Part shown: positions 1 through 8,865 of the stretch, piece by piece
Numbering within the stretch: position 1 is the first letter of the stretch
How the letters are laid out: each line of letters opens with the position of its first letter
Assembly: GCA_905339275.1 (NCBI GenBank)
Contig: CAJPFK010000001.1
Span: 744,001 to 808,000, forward strand
DNA: 64,000 nucleotides
Direction: 5' to 3'
Source: Methylophilaceae bacterium
GTDB lineage: Bacteria > Pseudomonadota > Gammaproteobacteria > Burkholderiales > Methylophilaceae
The notes under the pieces: model-generated
The model's input: only the letters and a program-made list of their open reading frames with translations
Databases searched by the model: none
What the model was told of the DNA's origin: nothing
Program-made: the position numbers and the translations under genes

Positions 1-59
1 AACGCTGGTGAATGCTGTTGCAATCAAGCCTAAGTAATCTCGCACATATTCATTCAATA

Positions 60-88
60 AAATGGCAGTGACTGGATCACTGCCATTT
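60..88 (-). terminator. Hairpin terminator at the end of the APE operon
   Basis: A perfect 12-bp stem (AAATGGCAGTGA pairing with TCACTGCCATTT) encloses a 5-nt loop. The A-rich run to its left gives a U-rich tail for minus-strand transcripts. It lies about 12 bp past the stop codon of the last minus-strand gene, so it probably closes the long pigment operon. It could also stop a plus-strand transcript entering from the left. Confidence 0.75.
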
Positions 89-99
89 GCCTTGCAAGA

Positions 100-540
100 T
101 TACTTCAGCTTAACGACCGTGCCTTTTAATGCGACACCGGACATCAGCGCACCACTCCCGCACATATATTCTGTTTCGCTGGAAGTTTCCTTGTTCTTGT
201 AGTTGCTTTTTATATTGATGACAGCATTGCCTCCTTCTTTTCTTGCCCGTTCCTGTAGTTCAAGTACGGCGCTGAGAAATGTCCATTCACAGGCATCTTT
301 ATCCGATTTGTTAAAGGCATTGGTTTTTTTATTGGTTTTCCATTCGCCGATTTCCGTGGCGACTTTTGGGTGCTTGTTCTCGCCAAAATAGAGCTTGATT
401 TCCGGGTCCAGTTTTTCTTTGGCGGCAGGGGTGTTCAACGCATCTTCCAGCGGGTGCATTTTCTGATCGTCTCTCGCCATTACATTCGTGCTGGCAAGTA
501 ATGCTGCGATGATGACGGTGGTGCTCAGGATATTATTCAT
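100..540 (-). CDS. Small secreted protein at the end of the APE operon
   Basis: A 146-residue protein with a clear N-terminal signal peptide (hydrophobic core about residues 5-20, likely cleavage after VMA). The mature part is rich in Lys and Glu. The C-terminal half (EGGNAVINIKS) resembles secreted proteins with a YbjQ/RcsF-like fold, but I cannot assign the family firmly. An SD-like GAGGG lies upstream of the ATG. It is the last gene before the terminator and follows a FabB-type ketosynthase by about 50 bp, so it is probably cotranscribed with the pigment genes. Its function is unknown; an envelope role fits the signal peptide and context. Confidence 0.7.
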   Translation of the reverse strand: MNNILSTTVIIAALLASTNVMARDDQKMHPLEDALNTPAAKEKLDPEIKLYFGENKHPKVATEIGEWKTNKKTNAFNKSDKDACEWTFLSAVLELQERARKEGGNAVINIKSNYKNKETSSETEYMCGSGALMSGVALKGTVVKLK

Positions 541-589
541 TTTTTGTTAACCCTCTTGTTTTGAATAGTGGTGAAGAAAATAGGGGATA

Positions 590-1798
590 TTACCCATATC
601 TTTGGAAAACGAGACTGACATTGGTGCCGCCAAAACCGAAACTATTGGACATGACAGTGTCGATGCGTTGGTCTATATTGCTGGTCAAAATCGGCATTCC
701 GGCAATGGCGGGGTCTGGCTCCTTCAGATTCGCGCAGCCTGCCAGGAATTCGCTATTCAGCATCAGCATGGAATAAATGGCCTCATGGACTCCAGCAGCG
801 GCGATCGGGTGGCCGGAAAGCCCCTTTACCGAAGAGATGAGCGGTATTTCATCGCCGAACACTGCCCGTATGGCATTGAGTTCCGTGATATCGCCCGCCT
901 GTGTTGAAGTAGCATGCGTGTTGATGTAATCAATAGAGGCATCTGCTTCTTCAAGCGCCAGACGCATTGCGCGAACTGCACCTTCCGCCGAGGGCGTGAC
1001 CATGTCCTGTCCATCGGAAGATGCGCCGAAGCCGGTGATCTCAGCGTAAATATGCGCACCGCGATTTAGTGCGTGTTCCAGCTCTTCCAATACAAGGATG
1101 CCAGCTCCTCCGGCAATGACAAAACCATCGCGGTTCAGATCGTAAGGACGCGATGCCGTGGCATCGTTGTAGGCGCTGGAGAGAGCGCCCATCGCATCAA
1201 ATGGCGTTGTCGTGGTCCAGCATACTTCTTCAGCTCCGCCGACAATGACAATATCCTGTTTGCCAAACTGGATCAGCTCTGTGCCGTAGCCGATGCAATG
1301 CGCTGAAGTTGCGCAAGCGGAAGTCATCGAGCAGCTAAAACCTTGTATACCGAAAGCAGTCGACAGGCAGGCTGAGGTGGTGCTGCCCATGATGCGCGGT
1401 ACGGCGTATGGCAAAATCTTGCTCAAGCCATCTGAGCGCAGTGTATCCATTGCAATGGTATGTTCAAAGGGGGAACCAACACCTGAGCCGACGATGAGGC
1501 CTGTACGCGGGGATACGATGGATGCATTATCCAGTCTGCTGTCTGATAGTGCTTGTTGGGTGGCATAGTAAGCGTACACCGCGGCATCAGCCATGAAGCG
1601 GCGTATTTTGCGATTGATCGGAGGCAGCTTGCTGATATCCGGAATACCCGCAACGCAACTTCTTAAACCCAGAGCTGCATATTCCGGAATATAGCGCAGA
1701 CCGGAGCGGTTTTCCCGGAGTGCGCTTTCAACTGAACTCAGATCATTGCCCAGGCAGGAGATGATTCCCATGCCCGTGACGACAACGCGGCGTGTCAA
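590..1798 (-). CDS. FabB-type 3-oxoacyl-ACP synthase (KAS I), additional ketosynthase of the APE cluster
   Basis: A 402-residue ketosynthase with a complete Cys-His-His triad: Cys162 in TSACATSAHC, a His in NTHATST and a His in SGHPIAAAG. Many segments match E. coli FabB rather than FabF (GKQDIV, FDAMGALS, RDGFVIAGG, MSNSFGFGGTN), so I read it as KAS I. The usual HGTST motif is HATST here. The start appears to be a TTG at 1798, where the conserved RRVVVTGMG begins; no in-frame ATG lies nearby and the ribosome site is weak. It sits beyond ApeR, the normal last gene of E. coli-like APE clusters, as an additional ketosynthase. It may supply acyl chains for the lipid anchor or extend the polyene. 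Confidence 0.85.
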   Translation of the reverse strand: MTRRVVVTGMGIISCLGNDLSSVESALRENRSGLRYIPEYAALGLRSCVAGIPDISKLPPINRKIRRFMADAAVYAYYATQQALSDSRLDNASIVSPRTGLIVGSGVGSPFEHTIAMDTLRSDGLSKILPYAVPRIMGSTTSACLSTAFGIQGFSCSMTSACATSAHCIGYGTELIQFGKQDIVIVGGAEEVCWTTTTPFDAMGALSSAYNDATASRPYDLNRDGFVIAGGAGILVLEELEHALNRGAHIYAEITGFGASSDGQDMVTPSAEGAVRAMRLALEEADASIDYINTHATSTQAGDITELNAIRAVFGDEIPLISSVKGLSGHPIAAAGVHEAIYSMLMLNSEFLAGCANLKEPDPAIAGMPILTSNIDQRIDTVMSNSFGFGGTNVSLVFQRYG

Positions 1799-1817
1799 TT
1801 TAGTCTGAACAGGTAAA

Positions 1818-2231
1818 TTAGAGTCTGCTTAATTCTGAGTTGATGCTGTCTTTCAGGAAATCCACCCATTTGTTGTATGACGGATGAATCAGGGCTTGTC
1901 CGTTTTTGACTTCATACTTCATATTGACGCTATCCAGGTAATTGATGGAGTAATGGCTGGCGTCATAGCCGATTTCAACCATCACGGTATGTTTATTTCT
2001 TACAACAATCCTGGCTACCAGCTTGCCATTATCGAGATTGGAAACAGTCCAGTCTCTGGATCTCGCCGCTATTTCAATCGCTTGTTTTACCTGGCTTGCT
2101 TCTAGCGTTTTTCCTTCACTGGCAACAATGCTGATACTGTCGTGATTGATCAGCGGGACGGCGCTGCGGGCATGCGCGTGAATCGAAAAAATAATAAAAA
2201 AAGTGAAGATGGCAAGCTTTAAAGATTTCAT
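1818..2231 (-). CDS. Small secreted protein between ApeR and the FabB-type enzyme
   Basis: A 137-residue protein with a signal peptide (hydrophobic residues 6-18, probable cleavage after AHA). An AGGAAA ribosome site precedes the ATG. The mature part has alternating beta-type segments (KLVARIVVRN, HTVMVEIGYD) and ends with a Tyr/Trp-containing IHPSYNKWVDFL stretch. I do not recognise a named family. Its position inside the pigment operon suggests a periplasmic or outer-membrane role in APE display or transport, but this is only context. Confidence 0.65.
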   Translation of the reverse strand: MKSLKLAIFTFFIIFSIHAHARSAVPLINHDSISIVASEGKTLEASQVKQAIEIAARSRDWTVSNLDNGKLVARIVVRNKHTVMVEIGYDASHYSINYLDSVNMKYEVKNGQALIHPSYNKWVDFLKDSINSELSRL

Positions 2232-2300
2232 ATTAATTTCCTGTCTTGTTATGGATTATTAGTCGTCAGTCTCTGGAAGATTCAGGCTGGAGCCTGTGAT

Positions 2301-3527
2301 CTAAATAATATTCTTGAAAATGATGGAAGTATTAATTCCGCCGAAGGCGAAATTGTTGTTCATTATATATTCCACATCCAGATTTCTGCCATTGCCAATC
2401 AAGTAGTCGAGTTCTGCACAGGCGGGGTCGGGATGGCTGAGGTTGATCGTTGGAGCAAACCATTTCTGGCGCATCATTTCAATGGCCCACCAGGATTCGA
2501 TTGCGCCGCAGGCACCAAGGGTGTGTCCCAGATAACTTTTCATCGAACTGATGGCTACTCTATTGCCAAAAATACGGGCTGTTGCCAGGCTTTCTGCGAT
2601 GTCACCCCGATCAGTCGCAGTGCCGTGGGCGCTGATATAGCCGATGCTGTCTGCTGGCAGCGCGGCATCATCAAGCGCCTGCTGCATGGCAATGGCCATG
2701 GTGTCAGTTTCTGGTTGTGTGATATGGCTGCCGTCCGAGTTGCTGCCAAAGCCGACGATTTCGGCATAGATTTTTGCACCGCGTGCCTTTGCATGTTCAT
2801 ATTCTTCCAATACGAGCGTACAGGCTCCTTCACCTACGACCAGTCCATCGCGGTCGCGGTCGAAAGGGCGAGGTGTGGTTTCCGGTGTGTCGTTGCGGTT
2901 GCTGGTGGCGAATAGCGTATCGAAAACGGCTGCGCCAGGTGCGGATATTTCCTCGGCTCCGCCAGCCAGCATCATGGTCTGGCGGCCGAACCGGATCGAC
3001 TCATACGCGTAGCCAATGCCTTGGCTACCTGAAGTGCATGCGCTGGAGGTCGGTATGATGCGGCCTTTGAGGCCGAAGAAAAGGGCTATATTGACTGCCG
3101 TGGTGTGCGGCATCATTTGTATGTAACTGGTCGATGTGACGTTTTGCATGGAGCCGGTTTCCAGCATGTGTGCAAACACCCGCACTGGGTCGACACTGCC
3201 GGAGGATGACCCATAGGCAATCCCCATGCGTCCATCGCGAATCGAGGCATCGTTCTCCAGATTTGCATCTGCCAGTGCCAACTCGCTGGCACGTACTGAT
3301 AACAGAGCGACACGACCCATGGAACGTATCATTTTGCGTGAATAGTGGGCAGGGGGTACGAAGTCATCGATAGGTGCGCCGATGCGTGTATTCATCGCCT
3401 CGATGAAATCCCATTCCGGCATTCTGCGGACTGCATTGCGGCCGGATGCAAGCTTGCCTGATATCTGCTGCCAGATATCACCCAGTGCGGTAATGCCGGC
3501 CATGCCGGTCACGACGACGCGCTTCAT
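2301..3527 (-). CDS. apeR: Beta-ketoacyl-ACP synthase ApeR-type
   Basis: A 408-residue FabF-like ketosynthase. The catalytic Cys164 lies in SSACTSGSQG, the first His in SAHGTATDRGD and the second in YLGHTLGACG, so the triad is intact. The start codon overlaps the stop of the upstream ketoreductase (TGATG), which indicates translational coupling. In known E. coli and Xenorhabdus APE clusters a second ketosynthase occupies this 3' position and is thought to start or prime chain growth. The symbol is assigned by order and family. Confidence 0.85.
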   Translation of the reverse strand: MKRVVVTGMAGITALGDIWQQISGKLASGRNAVRRMPEWDFIEAMNTRIGAPIDDFVPPAHYSRKMIRSMGRVALLSVRASELALADANLENDASIRDGRMGIAYGSSSGSVDPVRVFAHMLETGSMQNVTSTSYIQMMPHTTAVNIALFFGLKGRIIPTSSACTSGSQGIGYAYESIRFGRQTMMLAGGAEEISAPGAAVFDTLFATSNRNDTPETTPRPFDRDRDGLVVGEGACTLVLEEYEHAKARGAKIYAEIVGFGSNSDGSHITQPETDTMAIAMQQALDDAALPADSIGYISAHGTATDRGDIAESLATARIFGNRVAISSMKSYLGHTLGACGAIESWWAIEMMRQKWFAPTINLSHPDPACAELDYLIGNGRNLDVEYIMNNNFAFGGINTSIIFKNII

Positions 3528-4258
3528 CAGATTATTCCGCCGTTAACGCCGAGCACTTGGCGTGTGATGTATGAGGCCTCATCCGACATCAGGAATGCTA
3601 CTGCCGCAGCAACTTCCGCTGCTTCGCCGACCCGGTTCATCGGGATGATTTTCAAGGTTTCATCCATGCTTTCCAGTTCGCCTGTCATCTCGGTCGCGAT
3701 CAGTCCTGGCGCGACGCAGTTGACTGTGATGCGCCGGCTTGCAAGTTCTACCGCAAGCGCTTTTGTCGCGCCGATCAAACCTGCTTTCGCAGCACTGTAA
3801 TTGACCTGTCCGCGATTGCCCATGACACCGGAAACCGATGCCAGCGTCACAATGCGGCCACCTTGTTTCATGCGTACCATGGGCATGGTCAATGGATGCA
3901 CGACGTTAAAGAAACCGTTAAGGCTGGTATCCAGCACGCTATCCCAATCCTCATCGGAAAGTGCGGGGAAGGCGGCATCGCGCGAGATGCCGGCGTTGCA
4001 GACCACGCCATAGTAGGCGCCATGTTCCGCAATATCTGCATCCAGGGTCTTGCGACTGGTTTCACGGTCACAAACATCGAACTGCAATACGCCGGCTTTT
4101 CCGCCTGCCGCCACTATTTCTGCAACGACAGCATCTGCTTCTGCCCGCCCGCTGCGGCAATGCACGGTAATAGTGAAATTTTCGCGTGCCAGACGGATAG
4201 CGATAGCGCGGCCTATACCACGGCTGGATCCGGTGACCAAGACGCGTCGGGTATTCAT
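3527..4258 (-). CDS. apeQ: 3-oxoacyl-ACP reductase, FabG-like (ApeQ-type)
   Basis: A 243-residue short-chain dehydrogenase. It has the NADPH-binding GSSRGIGRAIA motif near residue 10, the CNAG motif, the catalytic Ser in LASVSG and the YSAAKAG Tyr/Lys pair, and it ends in the FabG-like VLGVNGG. It would reduce the 3-keto group after each condensation on the ACP. It overlaps the upstream dehydratase gene by 4 nt and the downstream ketosynthase by 1 nt. Confidence 0.9.
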   Translation of the reverse strand: MNTRRVLVTGSSRGIGRAIAIRLARENFTITVHCRSGRAEADAVVAEIVAAGGKAGVLQFDVCDRETSRKTLDADIAEHGAYYGVVCNAGISRDAAFPALSDEDWDSVLDTSLNGFFNVVHPLTMPMVRMKQGGRIVTLASVSGVMGNRGQVNYSAAKAGLIGATKALAVELASRRITVNCVAPGLIATEMTGELESMDETLKIIPMNRVGEAAEVAAAVAFLMSDEASYITRQVLGVNGGII

Positions 4259-4734
4259 GTGGGACTTCCTTGTAAAAATGATTCAAAATTATCAGGCTCA
4301 AAAACTTTCAGTGTCGCATTAGCCAATATATTTTCACCGGACCTGATGACACAGTCATACGCCCCGAGTCCGCTATCGTCGCGATAAACGATAGTCGCTT
4401 GTATTTGTAATGGAGCGTGAGCAGAAAAACACGGAACGGATGCGCGGTAACTCCGTGTACCCAGCAGCATGCCGTGTTTCGGCGGTGCATGTTGGCTACG
4501 CTTGAGCAGGCCGACATGGGCAGCTACTGTTTGCGCCATCAGCTCTATGCCCATCCATGCCGGCATATCGCCCATGCTGTCTGAATACCAGGCATGGCTT
4601 TTCGGCGAATACTCGACAATGGTTGTTTCGCTATCGAATGCGAGGACGCGATCAAGCAGCAGCATGTCGCCAGTGTGTGATAGCAATTCTTCGATGGGTG
4701 GCAGCATCTGCTGTTCGTGTGCGTTATTCATCAT
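4255..4734 (-). CDS. apeP: 3-hydroxyacyl-ACP dehydratase, ApeP-type hotdog protein
   Basis: A 159-residue single-hotdog protein of the ApeP class, with the typical segments GDMLLLDRV and GDMPAWMGIELMAQTVAAH. It should remove water from the 3-hydroxyacyl-ACP to give the trans-enoyl unit that becomes a polyene double bond. In the characterised Xenorhabdus system ApeP works in a complex with ApeI, and the ApeI-like gene is also present here (13,169-13,519). It overlaps both neighbours by 4 nt. Confidence 0.85.
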   Translation of the reverse strand: MMNNAHEQQMLPPIEELLSHTGDMLLLDRVLAFDSETTIVEYSPKSHAWYSDSMGDMPAWMGIELMAQTVAAHVGLLKRSQHAPPKHGMLLGTRSYRASVPCFSAHAPLQIQATIVYRDDSGLGAYDCVIRSGENILANATLKVFEPDNFESFLQGSPT

Positions 4735-5918
4735 GTCAGTGAGCGATTGTCGCCTATTATCAGGCTAGCGTTGCTGCCGCCGAAAGCAAAAGAATTGCTC
4801 ATGCAGACGCGTGATTTTCCAGTGAATGAATGGTGGTGGCCCGTCAGTGCAATACTGGATAAAGCCGGATCCTGGACGCCATCCCAGATATGGGGCGGTA
4901 ACTGGTTGTTATCCAATGCCAGCCAGCAGAATGCCAATTCCGTAGCACCTGCTGCGCCCAGCGTATGGCCAGTCATCGGCTTGGTTCCGCTACAAACGAG
5001 ACCTGATCCAAATACCCGGGCTGTGGCGTGACTTTCCATTTCATCATTCTTGAGGGTGGCAGTTGCATGCAGGTTGACATAGTCAATGGCGTCAGCGGTC
5101 AGTCCGGCATCGGCCAGAGCTGCACGCATTGCTGATTCAGCGCCTGTTCCTTGAGGTTGAGGGGCGGACATATGGAAGGCATCGCTGGTTTCGCCTATGC
5201 CAAGCAATTCGACGGCGGACTCCTTCCGGGTCAGTAAAAACAAGGCGGCACCCTCACCGATATTGATGCCCTGGCGATTCAGGCTCATCGGGTTGGTCAG
5301 GGTTGCAGAAGTTGATTCCAGTGAAGTGAAACCGTTGATTGTCAGCTTGCAAAGGGAATCGACGCCACCGACCAATACAGCATCGCAGATTTTGTGGCGC
5401 AACAGGTTTCGTGCCGATTGAAAGGCCTTGGCACTCGATGTGCAGGCAGTAGAAATCGTATAGGCTGGCCCCAGAATACCAAGATATTGCGCCAGGAACA
5501 TGGCTGGCATGCCCAACTGCTGCTGGACGTAACGGTAGTGGTCTGGCAATTTCCCGCTGGTTCGATATGCAGCTACCGCAGCTTCGCCTTCGGCCATGCC
5601 GGATGTACTGGTGCCAAGCACGATGCCGATACGCATGCGGCCGTAACGATGGAGAGCGGATTCGATGGCTGGTGCGATTTGAGTTGTTGCAGCCAATAAT
5701 AACTGGTTATTGCGACAGGTGTAGTCGGCCAATCTGGAAGGTAGTGCCGGTAGCACGCCACGTGCACGGCCGACGCGGGCAGGCACATTGTTCAGCCACC
5801 CATCTTCAAGCACCATGCCACTGATGTCGCCAGTGAACAGGTTGTGTGAAACCTGTTCAGTGTCACATCCCAGTGCATTGATGATGCCAAGCGCAGGCAG
5901 GTAGCAGCGTTGGGTCAT
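4731..5918 (-). CDS. apeO: Beta-ketoacyl-ACP synthase ApeO-type (elongating ketosynthase)
   Basis: A 395-residue ketosynthase with Cys159 in ISTACTSSAK, His in NLHATATLKND and His in MTGHTLGAAG. The triad is complete. In the characterised system ApeO pairs with the Cys-less partner ApeC as a KS-chain-length-factor heterodimer, and an ApeC-like gene is present at 16,790-17,527. The first catalytic His lies in HATAT rather than HGTAT. It overlaps the lipoprotein gene upstream by 4 nt. Confidence 0.87.
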   Translation of the reverse strand: MTQRCYLPALGIINALGCDTEQVSHNLFTGDISGMVLEDGWLNNVPARVGRARGVLPALPSRLADYTCRNNQLLLAATTQIAPAIESALHRYGRMRIGIVLGTSTSGMAEGEAAVAAYRTSGKLPDHYRYVQQQLGMPAMFLAQYLGILGPAYTISTACTSSAKAFQSARNLLRHKICDAVLVGGVDSLCKLTINGFTSLESTSATLTNPMSLNRQGINIGEGAALFLLTRKESAVELLGIGETSDAFHMSAPQPQGTGAESAMRAALADAGLTADAIDYVNLHATATLKNDEMESHATARVFGSGLVCSGTKPMTGHTLGAAGATELAFCWLALDNNQLPPHIWDGVQDPALSSIALTGHHHSFTGKSRVCMSNSFAFGGSNASLIIGDNRSLT

Positions 5919-6487
5919 TCCATTTCCGTTTCTGCCAGGCTGACAATATCCAGTTCCATACCGACAGCGGGGATGGATATCTGCAATTGACGATAAGGCA
6001 CTGAACTATCGGCGTAGCGGATATTCATCACCAACTTGCTACCGTCAAGAATAAGACGTTGTCTGTCGGATTCTTCCACTATCAGCCGTGAGCTCAATCC
6101 GGAACGAATGCTGTCGACCGGCCATAGTGCGAGTTGCAGCAGAGCGACCATCAGCGCCGGGTCCAGGCGCTTGTCTGGTAGGGCAATAGCCTTTGCCTGC
6201 TGGTTATTGTAGTTGACATGTACCAGTTTTTGGCCAAAGGGGGTCAAGCCGACAAAGTCCAGGTTCTGACTGTCGATTTCTATATAGGCAATCATGGTTT
6301 CACGATGATCTTTGTAGGCAATGTCGACTTTCTGCTGCACTTCAAACGGTGCAATCTGGTTGGTATCCTGCAGGCAATACTGACCTCCACCCGGCAAAAT
6401 GGCGCAACGCGAATCATGTGGAATGCAGGCGGTAACCGTTGTGATGATCAATACTCCAGCGACGATATGGCGAAGAAGCCGGATCAT
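5915..6487 (-). CDS. apeN: DUF3261 outer-membrane lipoprotein (ApeN-type)
   Basis: A 190-residue protein with a lipoprotein signal peptide: hydrophobic residues 8-19 ending in the lipobox VTAC. The remainder fits the DUF3261 lipoprotein that accompanies APE and similar pigment clusters between the MMPL exporter and a ketosynthase. It probably helps place the aryl polyene lipid in the outer membrane together with the LolA-like protein and the exporter. It overlaps both neighbours by 4 nt. Confidence 0.75.
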   Translation of the reverse strand: MIRLLRHIVAGVLIITTVTACIPHDSRCAILPGGGQYCLQDTNQIAPFEVQQKVDIAYKDHRETMIAYIEIDSQNLDFVGLTPFGQKLVHVNYNNQQAKAIALPDKRLDPALMVALLQLALWPVDSIRSGLSSRLIVEESDRQRLILDGSKLVMNIRYADSSVPYRQLQISIPAVGMELDIVSLAETEME

Positions 6488-8865
6488 GACAGTGCCTTTT
6501 TATCTAACTTCACATCAAAACTCAAGAGCATGGGTGCCAGCATCGCAGAAATACCGACGCCGATGAGCAGTGTCAGGCCGAAGCTGGAAAGCGCGGGCAT
6601 GCTGCTGAAGGCCAGCATACCGAAAGAAAGCAGGGTTGTCCCCGCAGAGAGCAAAACTCCAGCCAGAGTCGCTGCTGCATGAACACCACCCTCACGCAGG
6701 AAAATCGCGTAGTTGATGCCAACGCCGAGTACCAGCATCAATCCCATCATATTAAAAAGGGTGAGCGCGATATGCAGGTAGCCGAAGAGGCTAAGCGCCA
6801 GTGTCATGGCCAATACGGTAGGTAGCAGGATAATGGCCGCCTGCTGCCAGCGATAACGGATGCATAGCACTGCATAAATCAGCACCATCGCACATAGCAA
6901 CCATAGTGCGCTCCATTGGCGGTACTCATGGAAGAGTGCAGTGACACTGCCAACCTTGTCGACCAGGGTGACGGAATGGAGGTCAGCAGTTGCTGCCCGC
7001 AGTTGCTGCATGTCACGTATACCCTGGGGCAAGACTATAGCGGCATAGCCATGTGTTGTCCTGCCTAACCACAGATGGCGGAATGGCGTGGAAATAGGTG
7101 CTTGCAGCCATTCCTCGATAGTCAATCGATCGTTAGCGCTTGCCCTGAATGCAGCAATCTGCGCGGCGGCAACTTCGTCGCGTAGTCCTGCATCTGATAG
7201 CAGTGCTGTCAGCCCGGCTTCATCGGTAAAAACCCGTTCAGCCCACAAAGCGCGGTTCTCATCTTGCCGCTCACGCGAGGGAACAAAGGCGGATATGCCC
7301 TGATAGGTGCTGATCCCGCCTTTCAGGATCAAGCTATCCAGGCGTGCGCTCAGTTTTTCCTCGTTACGCAATACGTCATCCGGTGTCGCTCCTTCGATCA
7401 GGAAGAACTGGCTGGTATTGCCGAAACCTATGATGTCGCGTATTTGCTGTTCTTGCGCGACCAACCCCGGGGCACGCGCTACCAGTAAATGCACGTCATC
7501 ATTGCTTTTAAGTTGCAGCCAGCCGGGAATGGCGAGTGCTACCAGGATGATTGCCAGGATCAGGCACATGCGTGGGGTGACATTATCTTGCCACTTGAGA
7601 AGTATCTTGCGCGGGAGGGCAACCGCAGTTTCGGGGTCGCGGGTATTCGGCCTGGTCAGCAATGCCGGCAGCAGCAGAAAGACCGAGAGCCAGGCCGAAG
7701 TCAGGCCTATCAGTGCAAACAAGGCAATCTGTGATAAAGCCGGGAACGGTGCCAGCGATAAGGCACCATATCCCAACAGACTGGTTACCAGCGCCACGGT
7801 CAATCCAGGGCTAATGCGGCGCAGACCGGCCATGGCATCCCATTTTTTACCGGCTCCCAGGTGTGCGGCGAAGTATTGAATCGCGTAATCGATGGCTTCA
7901 CCGATCAGGCTGGCACCGAATACCAGCGTGATCAGATGAATTTCGCCATATACGGCGATAGTGACGGCGACGGCGGCACCAATGCCGAAACCTACGGATA
8001 ACAAACCCAGTGCCAGCGGTCGTATCGAGCGGAAAACCAGGTATAACAGCAAGAGCATGCCCACCAGGGAAACCGTGGCTATTCGATCCACTTCATCTTC
8101 GGCGCTGGCTCTGGCCGCGTCCGCATAGAATACGGTGCCGGTGCGCAGCAATTCGGTATCCGGGTAACGCTGCCCAAGCCTGGTTTCAGCGGTTTTGACG
8201 ATATCGGCAACCCGGCTTTGTATGTCGCCATTATAGGCGGAGCCGGGCAGTTCAGCTGTGACGAATACCCAGGTTTTATCCGCATGCCGGTTTACCAGCA
8301 AGCCATTTTCCGGCTCCAGATTCAGGTTTTTCAAGGGCAAGCTGGCGAGCCAGTTGTCGGTTAGTCCGAAGGGGTCGTCTGCTGGAGATAGCGTCAGTCC
8401 GAAACGGAAAGGCGCATAAAGCTTGTTTTGCAGGCGTTCTGCCAGATTGGTTTCATGCCCAATGAGTTGAGCACGGTCGGCGTCACTCAGGAGATTGAAG
8501 CGATGTTGCAGATAGAGACCGGTGATTTGTTGGGGCTCCAGTGCTGGAACATCGGCTAGCACATGGCGGAAGCCGCCGGATTCACGTAATTGCGCAGCGA
8601 ACTCGCGTGCCGCGCTAAAAGCAGTTTCATCCGAGCTGTGACCTATCAGGAACACCGCGCGATTACCGGCAGCATCTGCCAGGTGGTTGACGGCTTCTTC
8701 AGCGACCGGATTACGCTCGGTTGACGGTAGCAAGGCCAGTAGATTGGTTTGTAGCGGGAAGTTGCCAATGAATTGTGAGGCGCAGGTCACCGCGATGCTG
8801 ATCGCGAGTATCAGCCAGAGTAGCGCTCGCCAACGCAAGGCATCCATACCTATCGGGGACTTCAT
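6484..8865 (-). CDS. apeM: MMPL/RND-family exporter (ApeM-type)
   Basis: A 793-residue inner-membrane protein with the RND/MMPL layout. One TM helix near residues 12-30 is followed by a large periplasmic loop and a block of about five helices (about 260-400). A second TM (about 430-450), a second loop and a final helix block (about 650-785) follow. GEAIDYAIQYF in the first half and GVGINYAIFLREGG in the second mark the duplicated TM4-like segments. It is thought to move the APE lipid across the inner membrane. It sits between lolA-like and lipoprotein genes with 4-nt overlaps. Confidence 0.88.
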   Translation of the reverse strand: MKSPIGMDALRWRALLWLILAISIAVTCASQFIGNFPLQTNLLALLPSTERNPVAEEAVNHLADAAGNRAVFLIGHSSDETAFSAAREFAAQLRESGGFRHVLADVPALEPQQITGLYLQHRFNLLSDADRAQLIGHETNLAERLQNKLYAPFRFGLTLSPADDPFGLTDNWLASLPLKNLNLEPENGLLVNRHADKTWVFVTAELPGSAYNGDIQSRVADIVKTAETRLGQRYPDTELLRTGTVFYADAARASAEDEVDRIATVSLVGMLLLLYLVFRSIRPLALGLLSVGFGIGAAVAVTIAVYGEIHLITLVFGASLIGEAIDYAIQYFAAHLGAGKKWDAMAGLRRISPGLTVALVTSLLGYGALSLAPFPALSQIALFALIGLTSAWLSVFLLLPALLTRPNTRDPETAVALPRKILLKWQDNVTPRMCLILAIILVALAIPGWLQLKSNDDVHLLVARAPGLVAQEQQIRDIIGFGNTSQFFLIEGATPDDVLRNEEKLSARLDSLILKGGISTYQGISAFVPSRERQDENRALWAERVFTDEAGLTALLSDAGLRDEVAAAQIAAFRASANDRLTIEEWLQAPISTPFRHLWLGRTTHGYAAIVLPQGIRDMQQLRAATADLHSVTLVDKVGSVTALFHEYRQWSALWLLCAMVLIYAVLCIRYRWQQAAIILLPTVLAMTLALSLFGYLHIALTLFNMMGLMLVLGVGINYAIFLREGGVHAAATLAGVLLSAGTTLLSFGMLAFSSMPALSSFGLTLLIGVGISAMLAPMLLSFDVKLDKKALS

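Noticed and set aside
2..37. Possible C-terminal end of a plus-strand gene (11 codons then TAA)
   Set aside because: Too short to identify; another frame also stops nearby, so chance cannot be excluded.
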